Notes under the pieces: generated by a model | The model's database searches: none | The model's input: the letters and a program-made list of their open reading frames with translations, nothing else | Told to the model about the DNA's origin: nothing | Shown here: positions 1 to 6,355 of the stretch, one piece after another | Layout: each line of letters starts with the position of its first letter | Numbering within the stretch: the first letter of the stretch is position 1 | Source: Chloroflexota bacterium | Lineage (GTDB): Bacteria; Chloroflexota; Dehalococcoidia; UBA2979 | Assembly (NCBI GenBank): GCA_009843585.1 | Contig: VYDC01000049.1 | Coordinates: forward strand, 1 to 7,070 | Length of the DNA: 7,070 nucleotides | Direction: 5' to 3' | Made by a program: the position numbers and the translations under genes

Positions 1-1
1 C

Positions 2-1189
2 CGTCCCGCCTCCGAGGCCCAGGCGAGGCTCCTCGGCGTCGCCCGGGCCCTCGCGCCCCGCTTCGCGGAGCGAGCCGGCCGGCACGACCAGGACGCGACG
101 CTGCCCCGGGAGAACCTCGCGGACCTGCGCGACGCCGGCTACCTCGCCGCCGCCGTTCCCGTCGAGTACGGCGGGAGCGGGCACGGGCTCTTCGACGTGA
201 CCGCGGCGCAGCTCGAACTCGCGCGGGGCGACGGATCCACGGCGCTCGCCGTCGGCATGCACGTGATGACCTGCGGCACGGAGGCGTCGGCGCGCTCGTG
301 GCCGGAGGAGGCCCGACGGCGCATCCTCGGCGAGGTCACCGGGCGGGGCGCTCTCATCAACAACATCGCCGCCGAGCCGGAGCTCGGCTCGCCCCGGGGC
401 GGCGGTCGGCCGCGGACGGTGCTGGTGCCCGCCGGCCCGGGGCGGTGGCGTCTGAGCGGCCACAAGACCTTCTCGACGCTCGCGCCCGAGCTCGCCTACC
501 TCATCACCTACGTCGCGGTGGAGGACGGGAGCGGGGATACCGGCCGCGTCGCGGTGTCAGGCGATCTCCCGGGCGTGCGCGTCGAGGAGACCTGGGACGC
601 CCTGGGGATGCGCGCCACCGCCTCGCACGACGTGCACTTCGACGACGTGGAGCTCTCCGACGCCGACCTCCTGACGCGCCGCCCGCCCGGTGAGCCGGAC
701 CCGGCGATGATGCAGGGGGGGTGGTTCCCGCTCACCGTCGCGGCCGCCTATCTCGGCGTGGCGTTCTCCGCCCGCGACGAGGCGGTGCGCTTCGCGCGCG
801 AGCGCCGGCCCACGGGCTACGCCGCCCCGATCTCGCAGATCCCGCACGTCAGGGAGCGGGTCGGCGGCATGGACGCGACGCTCCTCGCGGCCCGCACCTT
901 CCTCCTCGCGACGGCCGAGGAGTGGGAGGCGCGGCCGGAGGGTCGCCTCGCGCTGGCGCCGCAGGTCGCGGCGGCGAAGCGCTTCGCGACGAACGGGGCG
1001 GTCGAGGTGGTCGACGCCGCGATGCGCGTCGTGGGCGGCGTGGCGCTTCTGCGGGGTCACGCGCTCGAGCGCCACTACCGCGACGTGCGCGGGGGACTCG
1101 TCAACCCGCCGATCGACGCCCGGGCGCTGGAGATGCTCGCCCGCGCCGCGCTCGACGAACCCGGGGAGCGGCACCCGCACGACGGCTGA
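2..1189 (+). CDS. Acyl-CoA dehydrogenase-superfamily flavoprotein (5' partial)
   Basis: The reading frame is open from the left edge to TGA at 1187-1189, giving about 395 visible codons; ACADs are usually 380-400 residues, so only the first few are missing. Visible residues ~5-115 fit the helical N-terminal domain (ending in a VEYGGSG-type turn at ~59-65). The beta domain follows, with GHKTF at 153-157 and an ALGMRAT-type stretch (~200-206) before the DVHFDDVEL strand. The C-terminal helical domain includes YRDVR at 359-363. The family binds FAD and oxidises acyl-CoA at the alpha-beta bond. Oddly, the segment after YRD reads GGLVNPPID where medium-chain-type enzymes have the (Y)EGT motif carrying the catalytic Glu, so that base is not at its usual place. 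The arginine-rich RERRPTGYAAPISQIPHV also departs from the RxQFGxPI pattern. A DszC-like flavin monooxygenase or other non-classical ACAD activity is possible. Substrate unknown. The GTG at 197 is internal to the domain and is not the start. Confidence 0.9.
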   Translation, partial: RPASEAQARLLGVARALAPRFAERAGRHDQDATLPRENLADLRDAGYLAAAVPVEYGGSGHGLFDVTAAQLELARGDGSTALAVGMHVMTCGTEASARSWPEEARRRILGEVTGRGALINNIAAEPELGSPRGGGRPRTVLVPAGPGRWRLSGHKTFSTLAPELAYLITYVAVEDGSGDTGRVAVSGDLPGVRVEETWDALGMRATASHDVHFDDVELSDADLLTRRPPGEPDPAMMQGGWFPLTVAAAYLGVAFSARDEAVRFARERRPTGYAAPISQIPHVRERVGGMDATLLAARTFLLATAEEWEARPEGRLALAPQVAAAKRFATNGAVEVVDAAMRVVGGVALLRGHALERHYRDVRGGLVNPPIDARALEMLARAALDEPGERHPHDG

Positions 1190-1214
1190 CGCCGGCCGAT
1201 GCGCGCCGCACTCC

Positions 1215-1244
1215 TTGTCAGACGAATGCGCCGACTCCTATTCT
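1215..1244 (+). promoter_or_regulatory. Candidate sigma70-type promoter for dxs
   Basis: TTGTCA (1215-1220, five of six matches to TTGACA) and TATTCT (1239-1244, four of six matches to TATAAT) are separated by 18 bp. They lie in the only AT-richer patch of the 125-bp gap between the upstream flavoprotein gene and dxs. Transcription would start near 1251, leaving a leader of about 65 nt before the dxs ATG. This suggests dxs has its own promoter. Called by eye; no expression evidence. Confidence 0.5.
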
Positions 1245-1256
1245 CTGGGCGGAGTC
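1233..1256. repeat. Inverted repeat over the dxs -10 box (possible operator)
   Basis: GACTCC at 1233-1238 and GGAGTC at 1251-1256 are perfect 6-bp inverted arms around a 12-bp centre that contains the candidate -10 hexamer and the expected start site. This is where a repressor dimer could act, though a 6-bp repeat can occur by chance in GC-rich DNA. A second, weaker pair follows in the leader (CCGTC 1260-1264 and GACGG 1276-1280). Confidence 0.3.
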
Positions 1257-1314
1257 TCTCCGTCGCGCGGGATGAGACGGTCCACGCGGCGCGGGACGGG
1301 CGAGGACGTACCCC

Positions 1315-3198
1315 ATGGCGACCCCGCTGCTCGACGCGATCGACTCCCCGGACGATCTCAAGGGGTTGAGCGACCGCGAGCTGGAGCAACTCGCGGAGGA
1401 GGTGCGCGAGGTCATCATCTCGGTGATCGTCGAGCGCGGCGGGCACCTCGCCTCGAACCTCGGCGTCGTCGAGCTCACGATCGCGCTCCACCGCGCCTTC
1501 GACAGCCCCCGCGACAGCCTGGTGTGGGACACCACCAACCAGATGTACACGCACAAGCTCATCACCGGGCGTCGCGCCGAGTTCGAGAGCATCCGCCTGG
1601 AGGGCGGGCTGTCGGGATTCGGCGAGCGGGGGGAGAGCCCGCACGACACGCTCAGCGCGGGTCACGCCGGGACCGGCCTCTCCATCGCCCTCGGCCTCGC
1701 GGCCGGCGCCGCGAACAGGGAGGAGGACTCCTGGACGGTCGCGATCGTCGGCGACGGCGCGATGACCTCCGGATCGAGCTTCGAGGCCCTCAACAACATC
1801 GCGCATCTCAACCCGGATCGCTTCATCATCGTGCTCAACGACAACGGGATGTCGATATCGGAGAACATCGGCTTCCTCACGAACTGGCGGAAGCGCGTGA
1901 TCACGCATCCCGAGTTCAACGCGATGGTGGACCGGATGCGGTCGCTCTCGCAGAGGATGCCCACCGGCGAGCTCCTCTACCGGATCGTGAAGCGCTTCAA
2001 CACCGGTCTCGCCGGCCTCATCATCCCGACCATGTTCTGGAAGGAGATGGGGTTCGAGTACCTCGGGCCGATCGACGGGCACGACCTGGAGCAGCTCGAT
2101 CTCACGATCAGGCAGGCCCGGAACCCGACCGGAACGGTCCCGGTCGTGCACGTGGTCACGCACAAGGGGCACGGCTACGAGCCGGCCGAGAGCAACCCGG
2201 TCCAGTTCCATCAGCCGAGCTCGCCGCTCGGGGCCGGGACCGGGGCGCCGACCTACTCCAAGGTCTTCGCGCAGACGCTCGCCCGCGTCATGGGCGAGGA
2301 CCCCTCCGTCGTCGGCATCAGCGCGGCGATGCTCGAGGGCACCGGCCTCGCCGAGATCCGCGACGAGTTCCCGACGAGGATCTTCGACGTCGGCATCGCC
2401 GAGCAGCACGCCGTCAGCATGGCCGCCGGGATGGCGGCGGGCGGGCTCTCGCCCTTCGTCTCGATCTACTCGACCTTCCTCCAGCGGGCCTTCGACCAGA
2501 TCGCCCACGACATCTGCCTGCAGGATCTCCCCGTCACGCTGATCGCCGACCGGGCCGGGATCGTCGGCGAGGACGGGAAGACGCACCACGGCGCCTTCGA
2601 CATCTCCTACCTGCGCTGCCTTCCCAACACCGTGATCGCCGCGCCGATGGACGAGAACGAGCTCCAGCACCTGGTCTACACCGCGTACCGCCACGACGGC
2701 CCCTTCGCCATCCGCATACCGCGGGGGGCGGCGGTCGGAGCGCCCCTGGACGACGAGCTGCGCGAGCTCCCCATCGGGCGGGGCTCCCTGCTCCGGGAGG
2801 GGTCCGACGTCGTGCTCGTCGCCGTCGGCAAGGCGGTCCAGGCGGCCATCGAGGCGGCGGACGTGCTCGCGGAGGAGGGGATCTCCTGCGGCATCGTGAA
2901 CCCGCTCTTCGTGAAGCCGCTGGACGTCGATCTGCTCGTCGAGCAGGCGCGGCGCACCGGGCGCGTCGTGACCGTCGAGGAGAACGTCCTCGCCGGCGGC
3001 TTCGGCTCGGCCGTGCTCGAGACCTTCGCGGACGCGGGGCTCTCCGAGGTCCTGGTCCACCGCGTCGGGATGCCCGACGCCTTCGTCGAGCACGGGACCG
3101 CGGCCGCGCAGCGGCACCGCCTGCAGCTCGACGCCGAGGGCATCGCGCAGCAGGTCCGGAGCGCCTTCTTCGCCGCCGAGGCCGGAACTCCCGCGTAG
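1315..3198 (+). CDS. dxs: 1-deoxy-D-xylulose-5-phosphate synthase
   Basis: This 627-residue protein has the family's usual length (~620-640) and is collinear with E. coli DXS. The enzyme condenses pyruvate with glyceraldehyde 3-phosphate, using thiamine diphosphate and Mg2+, as the first step of the MEP isoprenoid pathway (DXP also feeds thiamine and pyridoxal synthesis); it is cytosolic. Visible landmarks: His44 in GGHLAS (E. coli H49); GDG at 146-148 with Asn177 in LNDN (Mg-diphosphate site); FHQ His299; YSKVF opening the pyrimidine-binding domain (~313-477); IAEQHA with Glu363 (E370); LQRAFDQ with Arg391 (R398); DGKTHHGAFD with His424 (H431); RIPRG; and a C-terminal transketolase domain (~495-610). 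One oddity is WDTTNQ at 71-76, where the family has WDVGHQ, placing Asn75 at E. coli His80. The ATG at 1315 is supported by GAGGA at 1302-1306, 8 nt upstream. It may be a divergent lineage form or a second paralogue. Annotation as DXS is strong; the effect of the substitution is unknown. Confidence 0.95.
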   Translation: MATPLLDAIDSPDDLKGLSDRELEQLAEEVREVIISVIVERGGHLASNLGVVELTIALHRAFDSPRDSLVWDTTNQMYTHKLITGRRAEFESIRLEGGLSGFGERGESPHDTLSAGHAGTGLSIALGLAAGAANREEDSWTVAIVGDGAMTSGSSFEALNNIAHLNPDRFIIVLNDNGMSISENIGFLTNWRKRVITHPEFNAMVDRMRSLSQRMPTGELLYRIVKRFNTGLAGLIIPTMFWKEMGFEYLGPIDGHDLEQLDLTIRQARNPTGTVPVVHVVTHKGHGYEPAESNPVQFHQPSSPLGAGTGAPTYSKVFAQTLARVMGEDPSVVGISAAMLEGTGLAEIRDEFPTRIFDVGIAEQHAVSMAAGMAAGGLSPFVSIYSTFLQRAFDQIAHDICLQDLPVTLIADRAGIVGEDGKTHHGAFDISYLRCLPNTVIAAPMDENELQHLVYTAYRHDGPFAIRIPRGAAVGAPLDDELRELPIGRGSLLREGSDVVLVAVGKAVQAAIEAADVLAEEGISCGIVNPLFVKPLDVDLLVEQARRTGRVVTVEENVLAGGFGSAVLETFADAGLSEVLVHRVGMPDAFVEHGTAAAQRHRLQLDAEGIAQQVRSAFFAAEAGTPA

Positions 3199-3222
3199 CC
3201 CCCGGGGCACGCACCGGCTACG
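3194..3222. terminator. Inverted repeat between convergent genes (possible bidirectional terminator)
   Basis: CGTAGCC (3194-3200) and GGCTACG (3216-3222) are perfect 7-bp inverted arms around a 15-nt GC-rich loop. They span the 19-bp gap between dxs and the convergent MaoC-like gene. Each arm holds one gene's TAG stop codon (dxs 3196-3198; the minus-strand gene 3220-3218). A hairpin could form on either transcript, but no U-tract follows on either side, so intrinsic termination is uncertain. Confidence 0.35.
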
Positions 3223-3706
3223 GCTGCGGCGCGTCGCTCCTCGCGCGCGAGGGCAGGGCGACGACCGCGTGCCCGGGTGTCGTGGACTCGCCGTCCTGGT
3301 TGAGGATGTCGAGCGCGATGTCGACGAGCTGATCGCCGCCCTCGATGCGCGTGCCGGTGACGCGCCCCGTCACCCCCAGCACGTCCCCCCTCTGGTTGAC
3401 GGCCCGGTAGCGGCATCCGACCTCGCGGATGTCGGCCTCCTCGCCCGCCCAGGAGCGGAGCAGGTTGTGGAGATAGGAGAAGCGCATCATCCCCATGCCG
3501 AACGCCCCCTGCGGATTCTCGGCGGCGCGCGCCGCCGCATCGTCCATGTGCACCTCGAAGAACTCGTCGTTGACGGCGGCGAAGCGGTTCCAGTTGAGGA
3601 GTCCCGTCTCGCGCCGCCACACCGGTAGCTCGTCGCCGACCGCGACGTCCTCGAAGTAGAGAGAGACGCCCGCGCGCTCACCGCCCATCGCCTCCTCCTG
3701 AGACAT
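3218..3706 (-). CDS. MaoC-like hot-dog dehydratase/hydratase subunit
   Basis: This 162-residue, single hot-dog-fold protein opens its domain with LYFEDVAVGDELP (~16-28), typical of MaoC-family enoyl-CoA hydratases and 3-hydroxyacyl-thioester dehydratases. It keeps the strand pattern through a C-terminal segment resembling LNQDGE...GHAVVALP. The active-site region reads AAVNDEFFEVHMD (~43-55). His53 matches the catalytic His, but the residue five before it, where R-hydratases such as PhaJ have Asp, is Glu48; Asp47 is one position off. The later HGM motif is replaced by GMGM (70-73). Activity is therefore likely but not assured. It is the second gene of a two-gene operon, 12 nt after the FAS1-like partner, and probably pairs with it as in HadAB- or ChsH1/ChsH2-type complexes (inference). 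Substrate unknown. Start choice is ambiguous: the ATG at 3706 has AGGAGG 8 nt upstream, and Met7 (3688-3686) has its own AGGAGG 5 nt upstream. Confidence 0.85.
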   Translation of the reverse strand: MSQEEAMGGERAGVSLYFEDVAVGDELPVWRRETGLLNWNRFAAVNDEFFEVHMDDAAARAAENPQGAFGMGMMRFSYLHNLLRSWAGEEADIREVGCRYRAVNQRGDVLGVTGRVTGTRIEGGDQLVDIALDILNQDGESTTPGHAVVALPSRARSDAPQP

Positions 3707-3720
3707 GGCTGCTGCCTCCT
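3691..3720 (-). promoter_or_regulatory. Two Shine-Dalgarno sites, one overlapping the upstream stop
   Basis: On the minus strand, AGGAGG at 3720-3715 lies 8 nt before the ATG at 3706. The upstream gene's TAG (3721-3719) overlaps it as TAGGAGG, so ribosomes ending the first gene release on the start site of the second, which favours translational coupling. A second purine run, AGGAGGAGG (3699-3691), sits just before the in-frame ATG at 3688 and could give a form six residues shorter. Confidence 0.75.
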
Positions 3721-4207
3721 AGTAGCGGATGCTGGTGATGAAGCGCGTCCGGACCAGCTCCTCGCGCTGGTTGGTCCACTCCGTCTCCGAGCGGATGAAG
3801 AGGGTCGGCCCGAGCCTGGTCTCCCGCTGGTCCCAGTCGGCGAGACGCGCGCGCTCCCGGATCACGTCGCCCGGGCGCATCGGCACGCCGTAGAGATCGC
3901 GCGTCCCGCCCGCCATCGAGCGCAGGCCGGGCAGCGCGTCGGTCTCGAGCCCGGAGTCGGCGGCGTCGCGCTCCACCGGCCAGGTGAAGGCGTTGAACTC
4001 GAGCGGCGCGACGATGCCGCCGTGCCGGGTGCGGGCCGCGTACTCCTCATCCCAGTAGAGCCGGGGCGCGGGATCCGGCCAGTAGCAGGCGATCGCCCAC
4101 CTGCGGATGGCGGAGGCGCTCACCGGCTCCGAGAGGCGCTCGCGCAGCCAGAGGCCGCGGCGCGACTCGAGCTCCGGCGTGACGAGCGAGCGGGCCTCGG
4201 CCGACAT
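3719..4207 (-). CDS. FAS1-like dehydratase-domain (MaoC_dehydrat_N) hot-dog protein
   Basis: This 162-residue protein resembles the N-terminal-type hot-dog half (MaoC_dehydrat_N, FAS1-like dehydratase domain) found in HadA- and ChsH-type subunits. Evidence is a helix with IRRWAIACYWPDPAP (34-48), then YWDEEYAARTRHGGIVAPLEF (51-71, the usual 'Y.D.eYA..t.yGGivAPptF' pattern), and late strands resembling LYGVPMRPGDVIRERARL and SETEWTNQREELV. At the place of the catalytic D-x4-H pair it has an Asp45 (PDP) but Tyr51 instead of His. It is thus probably the substrate-binding or structural half, and the downstream MaoC-like protein supplies the catalytic His (inference from family behaviour). It is the first gene of the operon. 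The ATG at 4207 follows a G-run (GGGGGG, 4217-4212 on the minus strand) that may act as a weak Shine-Dalgarno. The acyl-CoA or acyl-ACP substrate cannot be told from sequence. Confidence 0.82.
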   Translation of the reverse strand: MSAEARSLVTPELESRRGLWLRERLSEPVSASAIRRWAIACYWPDPAPRLYWDEEYAARTRHGGIVAPLEFNAFTWPVERDAADSGLETDALPGLRSMAGGTRDLYGVPMRPGDVIRERARLADWDQRETRLGPTLFIRSETEWTNQREELVRTRFITSIRY

Positions 4208-4239
4208 CGAACCCCCCGGAAGGCGCGGCTTCCCCGCGG

Positions 4240-4245
4240 ACTCTA
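4240..4245 (-). promoter_or_regulatory. Candidate -10 box for the hot-dog operon
   Basis: On the minus strand TAGAGT (4245-4240) fits the TAnnnT -10 pattern 32 nt before the ATG at 4207. No convincing -35 is seen. The leader would include a small inverted repeat, GGAAG (4218-4222) and CTTCC (4229-4233), just before the G-rich ribosome site; its role is unknown. Confidence 0.3.
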
Positions 4246-4273
4246 CCAGCAGCGAGGCCGGCCGCTCGCGCCC

Positions 4274-4303
4274 CTGTCGCCCTGCCGGAGCCTCGCGTAC
4301 GGT
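4274..4303 (+). promoter_or_regulatory. Candidate promoter for a leaderless ClC transcript
   Basis: TACGGT (4298-4303) fits the TAnnnT -10 pattern and ends 6 nt before the ATG at 4310; CTGTCG (4274-4279) lies 18 bp upstream as a poor -35. No Shine-Dalgarno lies within 5-12 nt of this ATG, and the nearest purine-rich CCGGAG (4285-4290) is too far away. The arrangement suits transcription starting at or near the ATG. It shares a 102-bp divergent region with the hot-dog operon promoter. Confidence 0.4.
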
Positions 4304-4309
4304 CGATAC

Positions 4310-6355
4310 ATGCAGACCCGCGCCTCACGCGACGATCATCCGGGTGTCGGCGCGAGGCTGCGCTCGCGCCTCTCCGCGCAGGTCGACGGCTCCTCGCGCG
4401 CGGCGCCGCTGCTGCTCGCGGCGATCGTCGGCCTCGCCGCCGGGCTCGGCGCCGTCGGCTTCACCGCCCTGCTCGAAGGGGTGGACGCGCTCTTCTTCGA
4501 CGTGCTGTGGAGCGGGCTGCTCGGCGCCCCGCGCTGGGGGCTGCTGCTGATACCGGCGCTCGGCGGGCTGCTGGTGGGGCCGCTGGCCTTCCGCCTCGCG
4601 CGCGAGACCCGCGGCCCCGGCGTCGCCGAGATCCTGCTCGCCGTGGAGACGCGGGCCGGCCGCATCCACCCGCGCACCGCCGTCACCAAGTCGCTCGCCA
4701 CCGCGCTCACCGTCGGCTCGGGCGGATCGGCCGGACGGGAGGGGCCGATCGCTCAGATCGGAGCCTCGGTCGGCTCCGCGGTGGGGCAGGCACTCCGGCT
4801 CTCCCCGGACACCGTCACCCTCCTGCTGGCGGCGGGGGCGGCCGCCGGCGTCGCCGCCACCTTCCACACCCCTATAGCCGGCGTCTTCTTCGCGCTCGAG
4901 GTGATCCTGCGCAGCTTCAACACGCGCAACTTCTCCGTCGTCGTGCTGGCGTCTGTGATCGGGACGGCCACCTCGGTCGCGCTCCGGGGCGACACCCCCT
5001 ACGTCGAGATCCCGGGCGACACGCGGATCGACCCCGGCGAGGTGCCGCTCCACGCCCTGCTCGGCGTGGTCTGCGGCGTCGTCGGCGTCGCCTTCATCCG
5101 GGGCCTCTACTGGAGCGAGGAGCGCTTCGCGCGACTTCCGGTCCCGGCGCTGCTCCTGCCGGCGCTCGGCGGGCTCGCCGTCGGCGCGCTGGCGCTTGCC
5201 GACCGACGCGTGCTCGGGCTCAGCCACGACGCGCTCGAGGCCGCGGTCAGCGGCGAGACCGCGGCCGCCGCGCTGCTGCTGGTGGTCGCACTCAAGCTCG
5301 TCGCCACCTCGGTCACGATCGGCTCGGGCGGCTCCGGCGGCGCCTTCGGACCCTCGCTCCTGATGGGAGCGGCGCTCGGCGGCGCCTTCGGCGACGTGGT
5401 GCACCGGCTGGTGCCGAACGTGGCCCACACGCCGGAGGAGTACGCCATCCTCGGCATGGGTGCGCTCTTCGCCGGCACGGCGCGCGCGCCCATCACGGCG
5501 GTCCTCATCCTCTTCGAGCTGACGCGCGACTACCACCTGATGCTGCCCTCGATGACGGCCGTCGTCGCGGCGACCGTGATCTCCCAGCGGCTCGTCCCGT
5601 GGTCCATCTACACGTTCAAGCTCGAGCGCTCGGGCGTGCGCGTCGCGGAGCAGGAGGCCCCGGTCTCCCTGATGCAGACGATCCGCGTCGCCGACGCGAT
5701 GTCGCCGGTCCGGCTCTCCGTCACCGCCGACGCCCGGGCCGACGAGATCATGCGGCAGGGCCAGGCCGATCCGGAGTCGGTGACGCTCCTGCTCGACGAG
5801 CGGGGGCTGGTCGCGGGCATCATCACCAACACCGACCTCAACAGCGCGCTCGCCGACGGGCGGCCGGACGCGACGGCGGGCTCGATGGCGACGCGCAACG
5901 TGCGCACGGTCTTCGCCGACGAGACGCTCGACGACGCGCTGCGGATCTTCGCCGACCATGCGATCTCGGCACTCCCGGTCGTCGAGCGCGACGGCGGGGG
6001 GTTGGCGCCCGTCGGCGTGCTGCGTCGCTCGGACATCACGCAGGCCTACGCGCAGGTCGTGGGCAGGCGCGAGACGGCCGAGCGCCGGCGCCGTCTCGCG
6101 CCGGTGGCCGGTGACGACGTGCGCTACCTGGAGCTCGAGGTCGCGCGCGGGAGCCGCGCCGCCGGTCGCCGGCTTCGCGAGCTCGACCTGACCGCCGATG
6201 CAGTGATCGTCGCCGTCCGCCAGCGCGGCGCCACGCAGATCCCGCGCGGCGACACGCGCCTCCACCGGGGAGACCGCGTCACCGTGATCGCGGCGCGAGA
6301 CGCCGTCGACGAGGTGCGCGCCCGCTTCGCGGGAGAGGAGGGCGCGGCGCGGTGA
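4310..6355 (+). CDS. ClC-family chloride channel/transporter with CBS pair and TrkA_C domain
   Basis: This 681-residue inner-membrane protein has three parts. The ClC membrane domain (~30-440) has GPGVA at 102-106 (the GSGIP position of E. coli ClC-ec1), GREGP at 142-146 with gating Glu144 (E148), GGAFGP at 343-348 (the third anion-site motif), and Tyr434 in SIYTF (Y445). A CBS pair spans ~457-580 (RVADAM... and AGSMATRNV...), usually a nucleotide-sensing regulator. A TrkA_C (RCK_C-like) domain spans ~604-675, with GSRAAGRRLREL and IPRGDTRLHRGDRVTVI. Two key residues are unusual: Pro103 at the Ser107 selectivity position, and Val198 (FALEV) where proton-coupled antiporters carry Glu203. The first suggests altered anion preference; the second suggests channel-like or uncoupled Cl- movement (inference). 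The open frame extends upstream to 4022, but that part overlaps the divergent gene and lacks ClC similarity, so the ATG at 4310 is chosen; this start has no clear Shine-Dalgarno and may be leaderless. Confidence 0.93.
   Translation: MQTRASRDDHPGVGARLRSRLSAQVDGSSRAAPLLLAAIVGLAAGLGAVGFTALLEGVDALFFDVLWSGLLGAPRWGLLLIPALGGLLVGPLAFRLARETRGPGVAEILLAVETRAGRIHPRTAVTKSLATALTVGSGGSAGREGPIAQIGASVGSAVGQALRLSPDTVTLLLAAGAAAGVAATFHTPIAGVFFALEVILRSFNTRNFSVVVLASVIGTATSVALRGDTPYVEIPGDTRIDPGEVPLHALLGVVCGVVGVAFIRGLYWSEERFARLPVPALLLPALGGLAVGALALADRRVLGLSHDALEAAVSGETAAAALLLVVALKLVATSVTIGSGGSGGAFGPSLLMGAALGGAFGDVVHRLVPNVAHTPEEYAILGMGALFAGTARAPITAVLILFELTRDYHLMLPSMTAVVAATVISQRLVPWSIYTFKLERSGVRVAEQEAPVSLMQTIRVADAMSPVRLSVTADARADEIMRQGQADPESVTLLLDERGLVAGIITNTDLNSALADGRPDATAGSMATRNVRTVFADETLDDALRIFADHAISALPVVERDGGGLAPVGVLRRSDITQAYAQVVGRRETAERRRRLAPVAGDDVRYLELEVARGSRAAGRRLRELDLTADAVIVAVRQRGATQIPRGDTRLHRGDRVTVIAARDAVDEVRARFAGEEGAAR

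Noticed and set aside
1183..1194. Small CGGC-TGAC-GCCG hairpin at the end of the upstream flavoprotein gene
   Set aside because: Only a 4-bp stem with no T-run; expected by chance at this GC content.
1190..1314. Thiamine pyrophosphate riboswitch upstream of the TPP-dependent dxs
   Set aside because: No CUGAGA or other conserved TPP-box core is visible, and the leader after the candidate start is only about 65 nt, too short for a full aptamer plus expression platform.
1075..3210. Minus-strand open frame of about 711 codons opposite dxs
   Set aside because: Its product is dominated by Arg, Asp, Gly and Val with no domain pattern, and it lies antisense to an unmistakable DXS; this is the usual shadow in GC-rich DNA.
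1..4207. Acyl-CoA dehydrogenase-like gene, dxs and hot-dog pair as one beta-oxidation-type cluster
   Set aside because: dxs has its own candidate promoter and belongs to isoprenoid synthesis, and the hot-dog genes are on the opposite strand, so there is no operon evidence for a shared pathway.
4022..4309. 96-codon N-terminal extension of the ClC frame
   Set aside because: It overlaps the divergent hot-dog gene, is Arg/Pro-rich, and precedes the normal cytoplasmic N-terminus of ClC; the ATG at 4310 fits family length and the candidate promoter.
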